From positions 1-37,191 of the forward strand of contig NZ_JAUSTK010000042.1 of NCBI RefSeq assembly GCF_030812855.1: a stretch of DNA of 37,191 nucleotides, written 5' to 3'. Positions within the stretch are counted from its first letter, which is position 1. The number at the start of each line of letters is the position of its first letter. Below are positions 33,844 through 37,191 of this stretch, one piece after another. The position numbers and the translations under genes were made by a program. The stretch is from Paenibacillus wynnii. Its GTDB lineage: Bacteria; Bacillota; Bacilli; Paenibacillales; Paenibacillaceae. A model generated the notes under the pieces. It ran no database searches. It was not told the DNA's origin and saw only the letters and a program-made list of their open reading frames with translations.

Positions 33844-33862
33844 TATACCCCCAAGGGGTATA
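33844..33862. promoter_or_regulatory. CsoR operator upstream of copA
   Basis: TATACCCC, CAA, GGGGTATA: a palindrome of the TACCCC/GGGGTA type bound by copper-sensing CsoR repressors. It sits a few bases before the copA start, giving copA its own copper-responsive control in addition to any read-through from csoR-copZ. Confidence 0.8.
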
Positions 33863-33941
33863 TTTTTTTGAAAAGAAAAGGCATTAACCTGCGGGCTTAC
33901 CTCTCGGCTCCCTCTAGCTTCATGCCCTGTATCCTATTCTT

Positions 33942-34142
33942 TTAAACGACGTCATAACCTTGATCTTCAATCGCTTCTTTAATAGCACCTAGAGTTACCT
34001 TGTTCTCATCAAATTCTACTGCCACTGTCTTACTGGCCAAATCCACCTTAGCTGAGGCTCCAGTATTGCTTACCGCCTTCTCCACTGAACTCACACAATG
34101 ACCGCAAGACATTCCTTCAACTTTTAAAATAACATTAGACAT
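33942..34142 (-). CDS. copZ: Copper chaperone CopZ
   Basis: 66-aa single HMA domain with GMSCGHC (Cys13 and Cys16) binding Cu(I), and the standard ferredoxin-like ending (VTLGAIKEAIEDQGYDV). It delivers copper to CopA's metal-binding domains. AAGGAG precedes the ATG. It lies 21 bp after csoR and 105 bp before copA, all on the same strand. Confidence 0.95.
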   Translation of the reverse strand: MSNVILKVEGMSCGHCVSSVEKAVSNTGASAKVDLASKTVAVEFDENKVTLGAIKEAIEDQGYDVV

Positions 34143-34163
34143 TCTCCAACACTCCTTATGGGT

Positions 34164-34505
34164 TTATTTCATTAATTTATTTACGGTAACCAGGAGTTCA
34201 TCAATAACCTCATGCTCACCGGCTTCAATCCGTTCAATGATACAGCTCTTCATATGACCTTCAAGCAGTACCTTCCCAACACTGTTCAACGCAGACTGTA
34301 CTGCAGCGAGCTGATTCAGAACATCGTCACAGTAAGTATCCCGCTCAATCATACCCTTGATTCCTCGTATCTGGCCTTCAATCCGGTTAAGACGATTTCC
34401 TAGCCCGTTCTTGAACTCATCTGAATGATGACTTTTGCGAACTTTGGAAGTATGGCAATCATCCCCGCTGGGTTGGCCCGCATGTTCTTCTTCATGTGTA
34501 GCCAT
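34164..34505 (-). CDS. csoR: Copper-sensing repressor CsoR
   Basis: 113-aa CsoR/RcnR-family helical repressor. The Cu(I) ligands Cys59, His84 and Cys88 keep the family spacing (25 and 4 residues, as in the Bacillus subtilis protein). Other family features are NRLNRIEGQIRGIKGMIERD and ALNSVGKVLLEGHMKSC. The N-terminal 30 residues are an extra His/Asp-rich extension (HEEEHAG, DDCHTS, SHHSD) that may also bind metal. Apo-CsoR binds the two palindromes in this locus; copper releases it. GAGGAGG precedes the ATG. Confidence 0.95.
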   Translation of the reverse strand: MATHEEEHAGQPSGDDCHTSKVRKSHHSDEFKNGLGNRLNRIEGQIRGIKGMIERDTYCDDVLNQLAAVQSALNSVGKVLLEGHMKSCIIERIEAGEHEVIDELLVTVNKLMK

Positions 34506-34529
34506 GATAGATCAGCCTCCTCAATATCA

Positions 34530-34558
34530 ATATAATATACCCCCCACGGGTATGTCAA
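34530..34558 (-). promoter_or_regulatory. csoR promoter with embedded CsoR box
   Basis: On the minus strand TTGACA (34553-34558) and TTATAT (34530-34535) are spaced by 17 bp. The spacer contains the dyad ATACCC-n5-GGGTAT (34537-34553), so repressor binding would block RNA polymerase directly. Confidence 0.85.
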
Positions 34559-34736
34559 GACCTGAATATAGCATAGGGTTAATCGTCCTGCAGACGGAAA
34601 TGCTAAAGAATGAATTCGATTTTCAAATAAGTATTGCTACCCTATTCAAATTTGACTATAATAGGCTTCTGTTTCCTGTATAGGTTTACCAAAAGCAATG
34701 TTTCTATGAACAATAATGAAAAGGAGCCTGCAAAGC

Positions 34737-36257
34737 ATGCATTCTAAAGAAAGTAATCTTAAAATGGTCGTCACCGCGCTGCTGCTCGGTATCCTGATGT
34801 CTGCTATGGACAACACCATTGTAGCCTCAGCTATGGGCACCATTGTCTCAGATCTGGGCGGGATGGACAAAATCGTATGGGTAACCTCGGCTTATATGGT
34901 TATGGTCATGGCTGGAACTCCTATCTTTGGCAAGCTGTCTGATATGTACGGACGCAAGCGTTTCTTCATGTTTGGTTTAATCGTATTTCTGATCGGCTCT
35001 GCTTTATGCGGTACCGCAAGCAGCATTACTCAGCTGAGTATTTACCGGGCGATCCAAGGGGTCGGCGGCGGCGCACTGATGCCTATTGCTTTTACAATCA
35101 TGTTTGACATATTCCCTCCGGAAAAGAGAGGGAAACTAACCGGCCTGTTCGGGGCAGTCTTCGGCATTTCCAGTGTACTCGGCCCTTTGCTGGGTGCGTA
35201 TATCACTGAATACGTCGGATGGCAGTGGGTATTCTACATCAACCTGCCGTTGGGTGTTATCTCTTTTATCTTAATTGCCGTGTACTATAAAGAATCTATA
35301 ACCCATTCCAAACAACGGATCGACTGGGGTGGTGCGTTCACTCTCGTAGGAGCTGTTATCTGCCTGATGTTCGCCTTGGAGCTGGGAGGTAATCAATATG
35401 CCTGGGACTCTTCTACGATTCTAGGTCTGTTTGCAGGCTTCGCCATTCTCCTTATTGCTTTCTTACTCATTGAGAGAATAGCGGCAGAACCGGTAATTTC
35501 CTTCGACATGTTCCGCAAGCGTCTGTTTGCAACAAGCTGCCTAGTAGCTTTATTCTACGGCTCTACTTTTATCGTAGCGACCATTTATATTCCTATCTTT
35601 GTTCAAGGCGTCTTTGGCGGCTCAGCTACCAATTCGGGTCTGATTCTCATGCCGATGATGATTGGTTCGGTATTAGGCAGTCAATGTGGAGGATTGCTCA
35701 CGACGAAGACGAGCTTCCGCAATATCATGCTAATATCGGCCGTCTGTTTCGTAGCCGGTGTATTCTCTCTAAGCACTTTGACACCCGAGACTTCCCGACT
35801 GCTCCTTAACGTATTTATGGGATTGACAGGCTTTGGGGTCGGTTTCTCCTTCTCCGTGCTCAGCATGTCCTCCGTTCATCACTTTGATATGCGCCAACGC
35901 GGTTCGGCTACTTCCACAAGCACCTTCATGCGTTCCCTGGGCATGACGCTTGGAATTACCATATTCGGAATCATTCAGCGCAATAACTTCACAAGCAACC
36001 TGAGCACTGCTTTTGGAGGAGAACAGGCTTCCGCCTTCGGCGATCCGCGTGCCGCGCTGACACCAGAGGCTCGGGCAAAGATTCCGGCACCGGTACTGGA
36101 AAAGATATCGAGTGCTTTATCGTCATCCATCGCCCATACCTTCATGTGGGCATTAGTTCCTACTGTACTCGGTCTGGTATTCGTACTTTTGATGCCGAAA
36201 GACCGTCTAAAAATTGCACCGAAGAAGTCACCGCAGACTTCCGAATCCCAGAGGTAA
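34737..36257 (+). CDS. DHA2 family multidrug exporter (EmrB/QacA-type MFS)
   Basis: 506-aa 14-TM major facilitator of the drug:H+ antiporter-2 family. Motif D1-like sequence MSAMDNTIVASAMGTI near the N-terminus, loop 2-3 signature GKLSDMYGRKR, and antiporter motif C-like region GAVFGISSVLGPLLGAYI. Exports hydrophobic or cationic drugs using the proton gradient; specificity unknown. An ATG at 34716 precedes the AAAAGGAG ribosome binding site, so the start at 34737 is chosen. It is followed 6 bp later by a PadR regulator in the same operon. Confidence 0.92.
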   Translation: MHSKESNLKMVVTALLLGILMSAMDNTIVASAMGTIVSDLGGMDKIVWVTSAYMVMVMAGTPIFGKLSDMYGRKRFFMFGLIVFLIGSALCGTASSITQLSIYRAIQGVGGGALMPIAFTIMFDIFPPEKRGKLTGLFGAVFGISSVLGPLLGAYITEYVGWQWVFYINLPLGVISFILIAVYYKESITHSKQRIDWGGAFTLVGAVICLMFALELGGNQYAWDSSTILGLFAGFAILLIAFLLIERIAAEPVISFDMFRKRLFATSCLVALFYGSTFIVATIYIPIFVQGVFGGSATNSGLILMPMMIGSVLGSQCGGLLTTKTSFRNIMLISAVCFVAGVFSLSTLTPETSRLLLNVFMGLTGFGVGFSFSVLSMSSVHHFDMRQRGSATSTSTFMRSLGMTLGITIFGIIQRNNFTSNLSTAFGGEQASAFGDPRAALTPEARAKIPAPVLEKISSALSSSIAHTFMWALVPTVLGLVFVLLMPKDRLKIAPKKSPQTSESQR

Positions 36258-36263
36258 ACTCAG

Positions 36264-36830
36264 ATGTCAATGAAAATGGCAATCCTCGGCTTGCTTCAGG
36301 AGCGGAATATGCATCCGTATGAGATCACACTCGTCATGAAAGAGCGGGCCATGGATCGGATTACCAAGCTGCAAATGGGCTCCCTCTATTATGCCGTAGA
36401 TAAATTGGCGTCGGAGGGGCACATAGAAGCCGTAGAGACCATCTCCAGTGCTGACCGTCCCGATAAGACAATATACCGGATCACCGAAGCGGGTCTTGTA
36501 TTATTCGAGCAGCTTGTCCTGCAGCAGTTCAAAAAGAACGAGCCCGTCTACCATCCGCTTTATATGGCTCTTGCTCTCTCCCGGCATGTGGATCAAAGCA
36601 AGATCGAAAAATTGCTGGAAGAGAGAATTCGTGAATCGGAGCATCTGGTTAACCTGGCTTACCAAGTGTACGAAGAGCATGCAATCATCGTTCCCCGCTC
36701 CGCTCTTCATCTTATGTATGGCAGATACGAGCATAGCGTGACCGAGTTGAAGTGGCTGAAGCGTCTCTATAAGGATGTGCAGGCCCGTAAGCTGAGCGAA
36801 GTTGGAACTCCGTTAAATGAAGAGGCCTAA
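36264..36830 (+). CDS. PadR family regulator of the adjacent drug exporter
   Basis: 188-aa PadR-type protein: N-terminal winged helix (MKMAILGLLQERNMHPYEIT, LQMGSLYYAVDKLASEGHIE) and a C-terminal helical domain with HPLYMALALSRH and EERIRESEHLVN. It lies 6 bp after the exporter gene, the common arrangement for drug-responsive PadR repressors that control a DHA2 pump. A ribosome binding site resembling AGAGG precedes the ATG. It is a different PadR subtype from the one at 10094. Confidence 0.9.
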   Translation: MSMKMAILGLLQERNMHPYEITLVMKERAMDRITKLQMGSLYYAVDKLASEGHIEAVETISSADRPDKTIYRITEAGLVLFEQLVLQQFKKNEPVYHPLYMALALSRHVDQSKIEKLLEERIRESEHLVNLAYQVYEEHAIIVPRSALHLMYGRYEHSVTELKWLKRLYKDVQARKLSEVGTPLNEEA

Positions 36831-36887
36831 GGGCCTCAGCTTGTCGAGAAACCCGGTCATTTTAAACCAATAATCCCCAATACAAAA

Positions 36888-36928
36888 AATACGGCAAGGT
36901 CATAGAAGAAAACTGACCTTGCCGTATT
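36888..36928. terminator. Strong terminator after the exporter-padR operon
   Basis: AATACGGCAAGGTCA and its exact complement form a perfect 15-bp stem with an 11-base loop, 58 bp after the padR stop. A runs upstream and A/T-rich sequence downstream suit termination in both directions. Confidence 0.85.
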
Positions 36929-36960
36929 ACATTATAAGGATGTTTATATCTTAAAATAAT

Positions 36961-37191
36961 AAGAGGCTGTCCCAAAAGCCATACAAATGGCTGCTGGGAT
37001 AGCCTCATTTTTGTGAATAAGACTAATTAAATAGTTTGAGATGTTAGTTTAAGTGTACTTTATACACTTATTTACCTTGAAATCCGTTTAGGATGTACTT
37101 TAATTGCACTTTCTGCACTAGACATGCATAGAACCTTACACGAAATCGAAAAACTAAAAAAGTAATAATTTTACAGTTGTGTTTTTTGGAT
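36961..37191. repeat. Right arm of 231-bp window-flanking inverted repeat
   Basis: Reverse complement of 1-231 with three substitutions. It carries the same hairpin (36963-37006) and the palindromic module near 37049-37069. The homology starts exactly at the base of the hairpin, 32 bp after the padR terminator. Confidence 0.95.
36963..37006. terminator. Bidirectional hairpin inside right inverted-repeat arm
   Basis: Exact inverted copy of the 186-229 hairpin: GAGGCT/AGCCTC, TCCCA/TGGGA and AGCCAT/ATGGCT paired around a 4-base loop, with T-runs on both sides. Confidence 0.7.

Noticed and set aside
1..37191. Whole window as a composite transposon or genomic island bounded by terminal inverted repeats
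   Set aside because: The arms carry no transposase, and the interior contains normal chromosomal operons (thi, ger, copper, sugar uptake) with native regulation. No integrase, replication or conjugation genes are present, and target duplications cannot be seen from inside the window.

Overview
The window looks like chromosomal DNA from a spore-forming, low-to-mid GC Gram-positive bacterium, most likely Paenibacillus. The evidence is a complete gerB/gerA/gerC germinant-receptor operon, strong AGGAGG-type ribosome binding sites with several GTG/TTG starts, a THI-box riboswitch, cre/LacI-type operators, a CsoR copper operon, and structured intergenic repeats of a kind typical of that genus. The genus call is inference from content, not a database result.

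Layout. 1-231 and 36961-37191 are inverted copies of one 231-bp repeat (3 mismatches), so the window is exactly the segment between and including a long inverted repeat. 240-3526: a flavin/PNPOx-fold protein, an MFS transporter and a CorA-like membrane protein. 3563-7009: a TPP riboswitch with terminator, then a thiamine-precursor ABC operon (lipoprotein SBP, small thiamine-binding protein, permease, ATPase). 7115-9835: a Cys/Met-type PLP enzyme and two tandem glycosyltransferases. 10018-13025: a PadR/SDR pair, a small lipoprotein, and a MerR regulator with an effector domain. 13026-13761 is a non-coding, repeat-rich stretch that ends in two perfect cre-like palindromes ahead of a secreted GH30 glycosidase whose 3' end is broken. 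15358-19246 is the germination operon.

19247-22768 is a decaying accessory patch: an unidentified frameshifted gene, two tandem class-3 lipase paralogues (one lacking the catalytic Ser), and an arylsulfotransferase pseudogene. The patch is bracketed by a 40-bp direct repeat. 22769-29325 is an alpha-galactoside utilisation locus on the minus strand (LacI regulator, ABC SBP and two permeases, GH36 alpha-galactosidase). 29521-31345: a nitroreductase-family enzyme, then a 51-bp tandem repeat array, terminator-like repeats, a dispersed repeat copy and an IS1182-type transposase fragment. 31368-34558: the csoR-copZ-copA copper efflux system with two CsoR boxes. 34737-36830: a DHA2 drug exporter and its PadR regulator, closed by a strong hairpin.

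What stands out: the inverted repeats that delimit the window and could flip it; a family of short AAGTGTAT/ATACACTT-type modules and hairpins seen at several loci; and paralogue pairs in which one member has lost a signature active-site residue (lipase Ser to Asn; glycosyltransferase ED motif). I found no CRISPR array, defence system, prophage or intact mobile element.
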